In this document: positions 33,681 to 44,500 of the stretch, piece after piece
Numbering within the stretch: position 1 is the first letter of the stretch
Layout of the letters: each line of letters starts with the position of its first letter
Assembly (NCBI GenBank): GCA_029891385.1
Contig: CM057233.1
Coordinates: 51,662,063 to 51,726,062, forward strand
Length of the DNA stretch: 64,000 nucleotides
Direction of reading: 5' to 3'
Source of the DNA: Erythroxylum novogranatense
Lineage: Eukaryota > Streptophyta > Magnoliopsida > Malpighiales > Erythroxylaceae
Program-made: the position numbers and the translations under genes
Notes under the pieces: generated by a model
Seen by the model: only the letters and a program-made list of their open reading frames with translations
Database searches by the model: none
Told to the model about the DNA's origin: nothing

Positions 33681-34976
33681 CTATACCATAGTCCAACTAG
33701 TTGCATTAGTGTAACTACCCCCATCAATGATCAAATTGCATACTTTCCCACCAACTAAACACCTCGAATGAAAAAGATTTTCTCTCTGATCTATAACCTC
33801 ATAAGTGGCCCTAGCACTCAGTACCCTCCTAACTACTAGTGCTTCCCCTGTAATAGCTCTCTCAAAGCAATTATCATCCTCAAAATCATGATCAACAGCA
33901 ACCTTAGATTCACTACTACTATCCTCCGAATCAATCATCCTATTATCCCTCATAATCATGACTTTCTTATTTGGACATTGAGATGTAATATGGCCAGTAA
34001 CCAAGCATTTAAAACATTTTATAGATGATTTTTTACTAGAAGTAGCTTGGTTGTTGGAAGTGCCTTTATGTTCAAATCCCCCAATCGACTTCTTAGATGC
34101 TTCTTTGAAGTCCACTCCTTTTTCCTTTGACTTCTCCTCCTTTTTAGGCCATTTGGAGTTCCATGAGTAGCGAGAGCTTGCTCCACTCCTCACTTTCATT
34201 CTAGCTTTGAGCTGTCTCTCCACCTTTATAGCCATGTTCACCATGTCCTCAATCTCTAAGTAGTGCTACAACTCCACAACATTGGCTATCTCCCTATTGA
34301 GTCCACTAAAAAATTTGGCCATTGTAGCCTGTGGGTCCTCTATATTGGCTCGGATCATAGCCACCTCCATTTCCTTGTGGTAGTCCTCCACTGATTTCAA
34401 CCCCTGAGTGAGACTTTGAAGTTTCTAGTGTATCCCCCTATAATAGTAAGAAGGCACAAACCACTTCCTCATGCATGCCTTCATATCGTCCCAAGTAGTA
34501 ATTGGCACCTCTCCATTTTTCCTCTTAGATGTCACCAACTGATCCCACCATATTAGTGCATAATCTATAAATTCAAAAGTGGCCAGTTTTACTTTTTTAT
34601 CTTCAGAAAAATTGTGGCACTCAAAAACCAAGTGCACCTTCCTTTCCCAATCTAGGTAAGCCTCTGTATCATTTCTTCCCTTGAAGGCTAGGATCTGCAT
34701 CTTGATAGATTTGAGGTCTCCATCTCTCCTGTTAAATGGCTCAACTCTCTGAGCTCTCCTAGGTCTGCATACCTCAAACTCCTCCTCCTCCTCAAAGTCA
34801 TCCTCCTCTGGCTCGTATCGAGGGAGGGGTCTACGAGGTGGTGGTTGCTGTTGACATACACCTGCACACCTGCCTTGACATTCCTCGCATCTCCCTTGTC
34901 TAAGTTCATCCATTTGTCCCCTAGCCTCATTTAAGGCTAGATTGAACCTCTCAAATTGTTGCTGCATGGCTCTCAA
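33681..34976 (-). pseudogene. E5 gag and start of protease
   Basis: A minus-strand frame from 34976 contains a Pro/Glu-rich N-terminal segment and the Retrotrans_gag-type region (AYLDWERKVHLVFECHNF, ALIWWDQL, MRKWFVPSYYYR). The frame is interrupted only by TAG at 34425-34427 and TAG at 34266-34268. It then runs through the CCHC knuckle CFKCLVTGHITSQCP to the protease active-site region (CNLIIDGGSYTNATS; the usual DSG or DGG type), ending in TAG at 33681-33683. All three TAGs stand where relatives carry Gln. Confidence 0.87.
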
Positions 34977-35739
34977 AGTGAAAGCGATATTTGCATCTCC
35001 CCCTTAGTTTTCATCATTACTACCTCCCTATGACATTGTAGATAAAATGATATACTTGCAAAACAAGGTTAGTAATAAACAATTTCACACACTCCCTCAC
35101 GTGTTTCACTCAAATGATGTCACTCCTCTCATGTTTACGTCACGACAATAACTCCCTCAAATAAACTCACAGACTCTTGCCTTTTACCACTCAATCCCCT
35201 TTGAAATTCGATTCACCACTTAGAATCAATTCTCAACCGATCAAAAAAATCAAGTGGGCGTATACATTTTGAACCAACTAGCAAGTACGAGTATGACGAA
35301 AAGAAAAAGAAAAGAATTTTTTTGAAATTTTTTCAGTTTCTCATACTTTTTTTGGACCTTTTTTTTAACTTTTTTTTGAAAAAAAATTTCAGAACTTTTT
35401 TCCATATCCTTTTTTTAAAATTTTTTCATAGCCTTTTTTTGAAACTTTTTGGAACTTTTTTTAATGTTTTGGATTTTTTCTAGATTTTTAACTTTTTTCG
35501 AATTTTTTCTAGATTTTTTGAACTTTTTTTTTAATATAGACCGAAAGTTTCACAAAAGAACCAAGAAAAATAATTGAAAGCCTTAACTAAAGGAAAACAA
35601 ATAGAACAAAAAGAAAGATTGAATTCCAGACTGAAAGTTAATTCACACCTAAATTAATGAACCAACGATAATTAGATGGTAATGGACAGCGGTTTCTTGA
35701 GTTCTGATGGAGTTGAATAAGAATTCTCCTCCACATCGA
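34977..35739 (-). other. E5 leader with T-rich block
   Basis: Non-coding leader between primer site and gag. At 35310-35545 the plus strand is a run of T7-T9 tracts separated by GAA or GGAAC (A-rich on the element strand), a low-complexity expansion. I see no other feature. Confidence 0.7.
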
Positions 35740-35752
35740 GGCTTTAATACCA
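35740..35752 (-). other. E5 primer binding site (probable)
   Basis: TGGTATTAAAGCC on the minus strand follows the LTR end by two or three bases. It differs from the initiator-Met complement TGGTATCAGAGCC at two positions, both explicable as transitions. Confidence 0.7.
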
Positions 35753-35754
35753 AA

Positions 35755-36568
35755 TAATGCGCTCCACAGAATTGAAAGATGTAAAAGTTCAGATTCAAAG
35801 AAGGAAGAAGAGGATAGATTCGAATTAACGAAAACTAAATCTGATATGCAGGGTTTCAAATTTACCTACTAGACCTCACGAAGAACTTGTCTCGAGCAAC
35901 CTAGATAATGAGTAAAGAACAAACCAAGAAAGTTGATAGGTTCAAAATCATGCCACAATTTGATTTGATTGATAAGTGAAGTTTAATTCCTAAGTTGAAA
36001 AGGATAAGAGTGAAGTTTAATTCCTAAGTTGAAAAGAATAAAAGGGTTTTCTCCTCTCAATATGGCCGACGGCTCACAAAAAATAATATGATCAAAGTTG
36101 TGTTCTGAAAAACCCTAAAACATAAGTATTTATACCTAGGTTTAATGCTAAAAGACTTAGGCTTAAAATATATGGAAGCCCAAAATATAATTATAACTAA
36201 AAACAAGTCCAAAGTAAAATAATAAAAACACGTCTAAGCCTAGCCTAACGCGCTTCCAAGTCTGATCATAGATGTGCCTCTCCTATTGGGCTTCAGTGAT
36301 GCTATGTAGCCCAATAAAATGGTCTTCAAATCCCAAGTAAGTCCAATCCAAGGATTTGAGATAAATGAATCAATTTGGGCTGTGATTCAGATAGCTCTTC
36401 TCCAATAGGCTTGGTGCACTCCATTCTCTCCATAAATTGGCCCATATGCTCATAAAGAGCCTCCTTGAGTCTCTCGGTCCTAGTTTGGACGTAGGTTCAA
36501 TTGGAATGGCAAACTCTCCCCTATCACGTATGCCTTCTCCATGGTGATCCTTGCTTCTGCTCACATCA
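35755..36568 (-). repeat. E5 5' LTR (814 bp)
   Basis: The complete LTR on the element strand reads TGATGTGAGC...GGAGCGCATTA. It is followed on the right by the TSD-like GATAA. Divergence from the 3' copy is visible throughout, which suggests an older insertion than E2 or F. Confidence 0.9.
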
Positions 36569-36650
36569 GATAAGGTGAGATGAATTTTTTAATATTTCTT
36601 GGTATTGAGGGAATTTGGCAAATTCATCCACAAAAATTATAATTGTCTTC
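36569..36650 (-). pseudogene. C0 (old copia): segment before the protease
   Basis: Minus-strand translation gives VDEFAKFPQYQEILKNSSHL, a motif typical of the copia stretch between the zinc knuckle and protease. It joins to the C0 piece at 26395-26485 when E5 is removed. Confidence 0.7.
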
Positions 36651-37300
36651 CCAATAGATAAGCTAGATGGTATAGTATAATTGCGACATAAATTGAAAGG
36701 ATTTTTAGATTTTTATTTTGTAGCTTTCGATAAGTGAATTCAATGTGACCCAGTTCATAATAATATTGACAAATGATTCCTCCTATATCTTGGTTAAAAT
36801 TTCATTTTTCTTCTTTATTAGTATTCCTTGGATGATTTTACATGGTTATAACCAATGTTTCGACTCACAAGAGCAATTGAGGTTTAAGTGGTAGGAGCAA
36901 CAAATGCGCTGGTGTCTGTATAGAGTATTTGAGCAAAGACCTTATACATGGAGGAAATTTAAGCTTTATAAAGAATCTAAAACTTGCAATCTCGAACTTT
37001 AAGTTAAGTCAAGCTAAAAAACTTGTAATTGCCTTATGCTCTTATTGGGCTGGCTAGACATTAATATTAGGCCCACATGATAACAAAGCATATAATTCTT
37101 TGCAGATCTTCTTAAAGTCCATAAAATAGGCTTAAAAGGGATTAGTATGGTTGTTCAACCCGATAAAATCCCTTACACACTTCGTAAATTTGAGAAATGT
37201 TTCCTTTTCAATAACAAAAACAATAATATTTCTTTTTTTTAAATGTGTTAGTTACCACCAAATCAAATGCTTCCAAAAAAATTGAATGACACAATCTCAC
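36651..37300. other. AT-rich stretch without a recognisable gene
   Basis: It probably holds the decayed gag and leader of C0. The minus strand near 37130-37205 contains an inverted pair (AAGGGATT / AATCCCTT) that could be near an LTR end, but I find no partner LTR in the window. The last eight bases (37293-37300) are the MITE target duplication. Confidence 0.4.
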
Positions 37301-38030
37301 TAGGGATGACAGTGGGTTTTCAACCAGATTAACATCCGCACTACCTGACTCGAAAAAATAGACATGGAGGCTAAAAAATAAATTTTAAATGGATGTTGAA
37401 AATTGGATTTGGATTTGGATATGGGTGTAGTGATAACCTGAACCATGGATACCCATATCCTACCCATTTTTATTAACCCTATTTTTCTGTTTTTTTCTTG
37501 AATATTTATGGTTAAATATAATAAAGTATTAATATTGTATGAGAAAAAACAACTTTAAAATCCTCACTTTACTCCTCAGTACTCACCTTTTTCATCATAT
37601 TTTATTTTCTTATAGAATGATAATAATGCAAGTAATATAGAGATGGAGTTTTGAATATTGTGGAGTTCACGCAAAGACAATTTGAAACTTTGGATATTTC
37701 AGTCTTTGTTCTAGTTCTTAATTGTGAAATTATATATTGTCTTTGTAGTAGATATTATGATTTTATTGTTCCAATTTTATAGTTTTTAAGATATACAAAT
37801 CAAAATCTTGATTTATTATTATTAAAATAATTTTGATTTGGAGCGTCAAAAATCTATTCTTTATATTTTCTATTTAGAAATTATATTTTTATATGTTATA
37901 CAACCCAATGGATAACCAAAAACTCGAACAATCCAATGGATTTGGATATGGGTAGTAAATTGTAAAAACCGATAGATATGGATATGGATAGAATAACACC
38001 CGAATCGAACCCTACCTATTGCTATCCCTA
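37301..38030. mobile_element. hAT-like MITE (730 bp)
   Basis: The termini form an imperfect inverted repeat: TAGGGATGACAGTGGGT on the left and TAGGGATAGCAATAGGTAGG as the reverse complement of the right end. A perfect 8-bp TSD, AATCTCAC, flanks it (37293-37300 and 38031-38038), the length typical of hAT transposition. No transposase is encoded. The interior is AT-rich with repeated GGATATGG-type words near both ends. It is non-autonomous. Confidence 0.88.
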
Positions 38031-38098
38031 AATCTCACTATCATTCCTATCTCTATACCTGAAACTATCATGAGCATAAGAATACTCGTTTGAGGTTG

Positions 38099-38355
38099 TG
38101 TTGGATCCCGAATTTTTTTAATGATGTTATCAAGCATGAATTGTGTTAATTATGTGTTTATGGATAACTAAGGTTTAATTGTGGTTAAGTGAGAATTAAA
38201 AGGGTAAAAGAACATGAGGGCATTTTGGGAAGATTACTTAGGTTGGAGTGGTTTAAGCTTTGCTAAGAGGGGTAAGTTGGTCTTTAGACTTAAGTAAGAA
38301 AGAGTTAGAAAGAAATAGAAGAAAGAAAGAAGAGAAAAGAAGAAGGAGAAGAGTC
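38099..38355 (+). repeat. E6 5' LTR, first part
   Basis: It matches the minus strand of E4 from 22888 leftward (shared GAGGGCATTTTGGGAAG and a GA-rich run). It ends with GAGTC (38351-38355), the left TSD copy of E2. Confidence 0.88.
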
Positions 38356-40186
38356 TGTTAGAGTAGTGCCCTAAAGGCAATCCCCTTTAGCGCATTTTGT
38401 TCATAGTCATGTACAGACTTTATGAATAAATAAAGCAAGGCATATTTCATTTATTTGATATTCATTTTATTATGAATTGATAATGATCTTTAATCAAATT
38501 AATGAAGTCCCTGATACATGACATAGCATGAAGGAAATTATGATGCGATCATACTACTGAGATTCCTATCATGTGCAATTATGTCAGTATCTAAATTCTC
38601 CCTAGTCATAGGATTAACGAGACTGGACATCGTTAATCCGGATAGACTAGCACATGTCAAACTTCTTGATTGGATCAAGCAGTGGATCTCAGAAAACTGT
38701 AAATATTGAGATATTTAGCTTTGACATGTGGATGCTTACTAGTGGTAGTAAGTACATTGGATGACCTGCTATGAGATCATCACATGGATGTCCTATACAA
38801 ATGTCAGTGATAATCTCATCATAGCAATGGTGCAAGTATCCTTAGACTTGAAGTACTCAAGGATATCTTGCACTTGATTCTGTACTTTGACTCCATTCCT
38901 TGTTGCCTTTCGAGGTCGCTCATAGGGTGGTGATTGGGTGCGACTTGAGGTATTCAAGGTAATTGAGTAGCCAATAGAGGATTCACCACTTCATTATAGC
39001 GGAAGAGATACCCATGGCCTCTTATCGGGATCATTACTTTGAAGTCTCTGGCGCCGAGATACATATGTCATGAAGATGGTCTTCATGGACATATAAAGTA
39101 ATGCGTCCTAGACGAGAACCGATTACACTTGGACTAGATTTGATCGTCGATCTAGTAAGAGTTGACACATTGCCCATACTCAAACCAAGTGGGGTATAGC
39201 ATGGTGAAAGGACGAATTGCACGGTAATTGTCTATGGAAGGGTTCGTGATATGGTTTCATTAGTCAAACCAATTACTTTCCGGTCAATTGGGGGTCATGA
39301 TGTGTTGCTAGATACCGCTCATGACTTGCTCAGATTAAGTGTTAATCTAAGTGGCCAACATAACCGGGAACCTAATGGGTCACACGCATAAGAGTGACTC
39401 GGAGAATCTGTAAAATAGTTTCGGACAGAGATCCGATATCTGGAGAGCAATAGGATTAAATGGATCCCAATGAGATCGCGACATCGACATTGCTGAAAAC
39501 CATTTCCGGTGATTTTTCGCCGGCAGGGCTTGGCAGGCCGGTAGGACCGACCCCAGTTTGACTGGATCACTTCAGCAATTATATATATTAATTAATTAAG
39601 TAAATAATTAATTAATTATATATAAATTGATGTTGATTTTCGGTGGAGCCATTAAATGGAGAAGAGAAGTTGGTTTGAAAAGTCAAACCTAATCATCATT
39701 TAGCATTTTAAGGCATTTTATGCCTCCTACGTGGATGAGCATCCACCAAGCCCTTTTATATGTGTCTTAAGTGTTAAATATACATAGAAGAAGGATTGGA
39801 AAAAAGCTTGGTCGTGGGTTTTAGAAGGAAGAACCGAAAGCTTAAAAGTTAAGCTTTGAAAATCTTGTTTTCATCTTCTTCCTCTCATCATCTCAAATTG
39901 CTTCTACTTCTCCAAGGCTCCACCAAGATCATTTCATTTGCTCTCCAAGGCTAAGGTAAGAGCTAGCACTCTTTTCTTTAGTCTAGCTATTCCCGGGTCA
40001 AAAGAGTTTGTTCCGGTTAGGTTTTTCGACCTCTGCGTGGATACCGTTAGAGACGGTCTCCTTTGGTCGTTATGGTTTGATTGTTTGTACTTACACATGG
40101 ATCCTGGCTTTCGGGAATGTCCCGGGACTCAAAATTTTAAATTCCGAACTGTGGGCATGTGATGCCTACCCCGGGATTTTCCTACA
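38356..40186 (+). repeat. E2 5' LTR (1831 bp)
   Basis: It runs TGTTAGAG...CCTACA. A TA-rich block at 39572-39625 ends in TATATATAAAT. A donor-like GCTAAG|GTAAGAGC is at 39955/39956. The short frames inside it (for example 39938-40235) have no domain and recur in the 3' LTR. Confidence 0.95.
39606..39626 (+). promoter_or_regulatory. Candidate TATA region of E2
   Basis: The AT block ending TATATATAAAT lies about 330 bp upstream of the donor-like site, in the part of the LTR where a U3 promoter is expected. The E1 and E8 LTRs have TA runs of different length here, so the exact box is uncertain. Confidence 0.3.
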
Positions 40187-40187
40187 G

Positions 40188-40198
40188 TGGTATCAGAG
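40188..40198 (+). other. E2 primer binding site (initiator tRNA-Met)
   Basis: TGGTATCAGAG follows the LTR end CCTACA after one G. Eleven bases match the initiator-Met complement; the next base differs (A instead of C). Confidence 0.93.
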
Positions 40199-41325
40199 AC
40201 ACTTGTGTTGTATAAACAGTCGAAATGATAACTAGGTCGGAGTTCCTTAGTGAATTGAGCTGCTGATGCATGTTATTTGTGTGAATTTCAAATCAGTATA
40301 GAGATGCATTTTTTCAAAATTTCTTGCTCAGAATTGTTCATAACATGTTATAGAATATGTTTGTGAAAAATGAGAATTTATCAATTTGATTTGATATGGT
40401 TTTGCTATTTAATTCCCTCAAGTTTCGGATGCTGTCTTGTTGAACGTTTCTGAAACAGGTATGCTTGTAAATTCGAGAATAAATTCTAGAAAAAAAACTT
40501 TTCGGATTGGTTTTCACCGACATGTCCCTAAGATGTTTTTGAATGTCTCTGTGGATGGAAAATTGTTTTCAAGGTGATTTACTATTTATTTCCGAATTTC
40601 TTGTGTGCTGTTGGGAATGTCTGTGTTGGAGAACACAGATTCTGGTTCGACTAGATTGCTGAGTTTCAATGAGTTTTTTTGGGAAATAAATCCTGGAAAA
40701 ATTCATGGAGCATTTTGGGAATATTTTTTAACCTCTGTAATTTTATCAGTATTTATTGAAAGTGTTTCAATGGTCATTTTGAGCAGAATGTTGAGCTTAG
40801 CAGTTTTGAGAAACTTGCTGGGGCTGTTTTGTTTGGAATGATTGGTTGTGTAATTTTCAGTTCCAATGCCTTGAATCATTTTTATAGTGATTAAAAATGT
40901 GTTATATTGATGTGGCATGCATGCCAAGTTGAGATTCTTGAATTTAGGTTTCCAATAATTTTTTGGATATCGAATAGGTCACTTTAGCGTCTCGTTAGCT
41001 TATTCCGTTATCTTGGTTATTTTGGCCGTCGCAATTTTTGTGACAAGTGCCGGAGTAATCTTGATAACGTGTAGCCTACCTAGAGATACTTAGCATAATT
41101 ATTTGGTGTCCTTGAATTATGTGGAAATCTAGTGATTAATGGTGGATTAATCGGTTTCAAGGTTTTCATATATAGTTAGACTATATGGCATGCATGAGTT
41201 GATAAAAATGTTTCATTAGCACATTAATATAAAGGTTTATATACTTGTTATATTGGTGTTGTGAATTGGAAATGCCTGGATTGAGAATTAGCCGATTAGA
41301 TAGCAATTCCAAATGCATGATGAAC

Positions 41326-41497
41326 AAGTCGACTTATATGTTCATAAGTCGACTTGTTTGGTGCATCAGATTAATAAGTCGACTTGCATAATGGTACAAG
41401 TCGACTTGTTCATGCATTAAGGCACAAGTCGACTTACACATGCATAAGTCGACTTATATAGAGCCATAAGTCGACTTATACATATACAAGTCGACTT
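41326..41497. repeat. AAGTCGACTT palindrome array in E2 (8 units)
   Basis: Eight exact AAGTCGACTT copies start at 41326, 41346, 41376, 41398, 41426, 41446, 41468 and 41488 (spacing 20, 30, 22, 28, 20, 22, 20). Unit number and linkers differ from E1, but the core word is unchanged. Confidence 0.95.
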
Positions 41498-41700
41498 ATA
41501 TCATGCCTTAGTGGGATGATGGGTGATTTTCGTATAAATTCAATGTGATTGATGCAATGCCCTAAATCGCACCATATAGTCATGGTGACTATGATCCTTG
41601 GATGAAATTTATTAGATGAGACCTAAAATCCTCACTTAAAATATGAAAACTAACGCCTTCCATTAATATGGTAAGAACCGAGTTCTTATAGGTCGGGTTG

Positions 41701-42085
41701 TTGAGCTAACCTCAAGCTCACTCTATACTTAATATGTTCAAACCATGAAAATATGATTTTCAGATTAATGGGTCGGTTTTCCTAGAAGCGTTGATTTGTT
41801 GAGCTAACCTCAAGGTCAACGTGGACAGAGGCGAAGTTGGGTAGTGTACATCAGATGTACACGCATCAAGTGTTGATAATCCAATGTATGTGCATACATC
41901 AACTGTTGATAGCACTGGGCGATAGTTGCATTGAAGATGTAATTGGTATGTCTGATACCTCCCGAGACATAAGATGGCTTGTTGAGCTAACCTCAAGGTC
42001 ATTCTTAATGTCGGTCATCGATGATGCAATTGGTATGACTGATACCTACCGATTGACCTAAGGTGACTTGTTGAGTTAACCTCAA
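41701..42085 (+). repeat. Four leader hairpins of E2 (TTGAG-loop-CTCAA)
   Basis: TTGAGCTAACCTCAA or TTGAGTTAACCTCAA occurs at 41701, 41799, 41982 and 42071. In E1 the corresponding hairpins (plus strand 4323, 4412, 4596, 4693) are TTGGG/CCCAA three times and TTGAG/CTCAA once, so stem positions change in pairs. Confidence 0.8.
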
Positions 42086-42275
42086 GGTCATTCTTAGCAA
42101 TGTCGGATATCGACCCACTAGGTCAATGTGCCATTTTGTTTCATGGATTCATGATGAGGGTTATGGATTCTATTGAAACTAGTGGGAGCCATACGTATGT
42201 CATTTAAGTCCTTATGAGCATACATTTAATTCTATTCTAACTTTCTCTCTCTCTCTATGTTTAGGTTGGTTGAAG

Positions 42276-42854
42276 ATGTCGACTAGTGTGAATCTTCGCT
42301 CACTAATGGATGCAAACAAATTAACCGGACCAAATTTTCTTGATTGGCTGCGGAATCTGAGAATTGTTCTCAGATCTGAGGATCTAGGATACATCCTTGA
42401 TTTTCTGCTTCCGGATCCACTTCCTGAAGGAGCTTCTGATGATGATCAGAAGGCATATCGTAAGCATCTAAAGGACAGTGACATAGCTACCTGCATTATG
42501 CTTGCATCGATGTCACCTGAGCTGCAGAAGCAACACGAGTCTATGGATGCTCACACGATAGTGTTTCATCTTAGAGAGTTGTTTGATGAGCAAGCACGGT
42601 CCGAACGGTTCGAGACCTCAAGGTTGCTCTTTACAACGAAGATGACTCCTGGTTCATCTGCAGTGCAATATGCATTGAAGATGAATGGCTATATTGAGAG
42701 GTTGGTCGTCTTAGGTTTTGTGAGGGATTCTGAGTTAAGTATAGACTTAATTCTTGTTGGTTTGTCAGATAGTTATTCACAGTTTGTGTTGAACTATCGA
42801 ATGAACCAAATATCCACCACAATTCCCGAGCTGATCAATCCGCCAAGACAATGA
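42276..42854 (+). CDS. E2 Gag (copia capsid-type protein)
   Basis: An open frame of 192 codons starts at the ATG at 42276 (MSTSVNLRSLMDANKLTGPN). It contains the copia gag region with NFLDWLRNLRIVLRSEDLGYIL near residues 21-41, then a helical region with Leu-rich segments (AYRKHLKDSDIATCIMLASM, FHLRELFDEQARSERF). It ends at a TGA 11 codons before the conserved KQDSKALLLVDSSSSGSK stretch, so the stop (or a base change) separates it from the zinc knuckle. A TTG six bases upstream is in frame but unlikely to be the start. The protein would form the particle, but it lacks the nucleic-acid-binding knuckle. Confidence 0.82.
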   Translation: MSTSVNLRSLMDANKLTGPNFLDWLRNLRIVLRSEDLGYILDFLLPDPLPEGASDDDQKAYRKHLKDSDIATCIMLASMSPELQKQHESMDAHTIVFHLRELFDEQARSERFETSRLLFTTKMTPGSSAVQYALKMNGYIERLVVLGFVRDSELSIDLILVGLSDSYSQFVLNYRMNQISTTIPELINPPRQ

Positions 42855-43322
42855 GAACAAGTCAAGCAAGATAGCAAGGCGTTGTTATTGGTGGATTCTT
42901 CTTCCTCTGGTTCCAAGAAGAGAAACAGAAGAAGAAAAAGGCTCGAAGCGAAAGGAAGTGCAGCGAAAGGCAAGAAAAAAAACCAAAGAGATCGCACTAA
43001 AAGGTACCGCTTCCATTGCGGTAAGACCGGTCATTGGAGGCGAATCGCAAAATCTATCTGGAAGAATCAAGCGTAAAGAAGGCATCACCGCCTCGACTTC
43101 TTCGTATGTTTGTCATTGAGGTTAATATCGCTTCGATCATAACATATGGGTATTAGATACCGTTGTGGCTCACATATGCAATGATATCGCAGGCCTCGGG
43201 GACGATGGCGACTCATAAAGGAGAAATGGACCTGCGTGTTGGCAATGGAGCAAGAGTTCTTGCATTAGCCGTAGGGACTTATGTTTTGACACTCCCAAAG
43301 GGCTTGTACTTAACTTGGATGA
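42855..43322 (+). pseudogene. E2 zinc knuckle and protease (decayed)
   Basis: The frame at 42882-43076 gives LLVDSSSSGSKKRNRRRKR and FHCGKTGHWRR; the knuckle has lost its first and last Cys (CxxCxxxxHxxxxC reduced to xxxCxxxxHxxxxx). The protease region near 43140-43220 retains NxWVLDT and ICNDI in different frames. E1 keeps both motifs intact, so damage here is element-specific or a sequence-quality effect. Confidence 0.75.
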
Positions 43323-44500
43323 TTGTTATTTTGTACCGTGTTAACAAAGAACATACTGCCTATTTCTTGTTTAAATAGAGCTGGTTTCCATTTGTCTTTT
43401 AGTAACAATGGTTGTTCTATTAGTTCAAATGGAATGCTTTATGGTACTGGTACATTATGCAATGGAATTTACATATTAGATATGTCACATCAGGTTATGA
43501 ATGTCAATGACGCTAAAAGACATAAAAGAGATAATTTAAAATCAACTTACTTATGGTATTGTCGCCGGCCATATAAATGAGAGACGATCGCTAAGCTCCA
43601 CAAGAGTGGAAGTTTAGGGTCATTCGATTATGAATCATATGACACATGTGAATCTTGTTTATTAGGCAAGATGACTAAGTTACCTTTAAGGAAAGGGTGA
43701 ACGAGCGATCGGATTATTAGACCTAATACATTCGGATGTATGTGGTCCGATATCCATCCATGCCGTAAGTGGTTGCTGTTATTTCATTACCTTTATCGAT
43801 GATTATTCTCGATATGGGTACCAGATTCGATGAGATACAAATCAAGCGTTTGAAAAGTTCAAACAATTCAGAAATGAAGTAGAAAACAACTTGGTAAAAG
43901 TATCAAAACATTACGATCCGATCGTGGTGGTGAATACTTAGACCAAGAGTTTTGGATTATCTCGTAGATAATGGGATTTTATCTCAAGGACCCCTCCTTA
44001 CACACCACAAAGATAATGGTGTGGCGAAAGGAGAAATTGAACCTTGTTGGACATGGTACGATCTATGATGGGCTTTGCGAGATTACCAAAATCCTTTTGG
44101 GATATGCACTGAGACAAATTGTTTACTTGTTAAACGAGTTCCATCAAAGACGATTGATGTTACTCCATATGAGATGTGGACTAACAAGAAACCTTATCTT
44201 TCTTATTTGAAAGTATGGGGTTGTCCTGCTTATGTGAAGCGGACACGCTTAGATAAGCTTGAAGCAAAATCGACAAGTGCTTGTTCGTAGGATATCCTAA
44301 AGAAACAAGAGGATATCAATTCTACTCACGAGGAACAAAAGGTGTTTGTTTCGATGCATGCTGTCTTTTAGAGAAAGAGTTTCTTTTAAAAGAGGACGAT
44401 GGGAGCAAAGTTGAACTTGAAGAAGTTCAAGATGCTCGGACACGACGCAGATCAATCGCTGAACTCAAAATCAGAATCTCATACGTATGAGGTAACAGTC
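43323..44500 (+). pseudogene. E2 pre-integrase and integrase (decayed)
   Basis: Fragments in order: pre-integrase start LTKNILPISCLNRAGFHLSF (43323-43580), HIN-RR and CESCLLGK near 43560-43680, core pieces FIDDYSR near 43790, GGEYLD near 43925, GVAKGEI-like text instead of GVAERRN near 44020, and VPSKTIDVTPYEMWTNKKPY (44075-44290). At least eight frameshifts occur relative to E1. The integrase cannot be produced from this sequence as given. Confidence 0.8.

Larger units (their letters stand above)
26490..36568 (-). mobile_element. E5: CRM-like Ty3/gypsy retrotransposon
   Basis: Minus-strand element with 5' LTR 35755-36568 (814 bp) and 3' LTR 26490-30527, the latter split by solo LTR D. Gene order is gag, protease, RT, RNase H, integrase (gypsy order). 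The LTR reads TGATG...CATTA on the element strand. The TSD is GATAG (26485-26489) / GATAA (36569-36573), one mismatch. The integrase sequence and the extension of the integrase frame into the LTR point to the CRM group of chromoviruses, which often lies in centromeric DNA. Many stops are present, so it is inactive. Confidence 0.88.
39956..42264 (+). other. Predicted leader intron of E2
   Basis: The donor AAG|GTAAGAGC in the LTR and acceptor CTCTCTCTATGTTTAG|G enclose 2309 bp. The gag ATG follows 11 nt after the acceptor. E1 shows the same pair at 6483 and 4145 with the same 11-nt gap. The interval contains the LTR 3' end, primer site, palindrome array and four hairpins. Splicing is inferred. 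Confidence 0.5.

Noticed and set aside
35310..35545. Poly(A) tail of a LINE or processed gene
   Set aside because: The T runs are repeated tracts separated by GAA/GGAAC inside the E5 leader, with no LINE domain nearby and no target duplication.
39938..40235. Two overlapping 74-75-codon frames, also at 59187-59484
   Set aside because: They are in the E2 LTRs near the donor-like site; the same sequence in E1 and E8 LTRs is not open in a conserved way.
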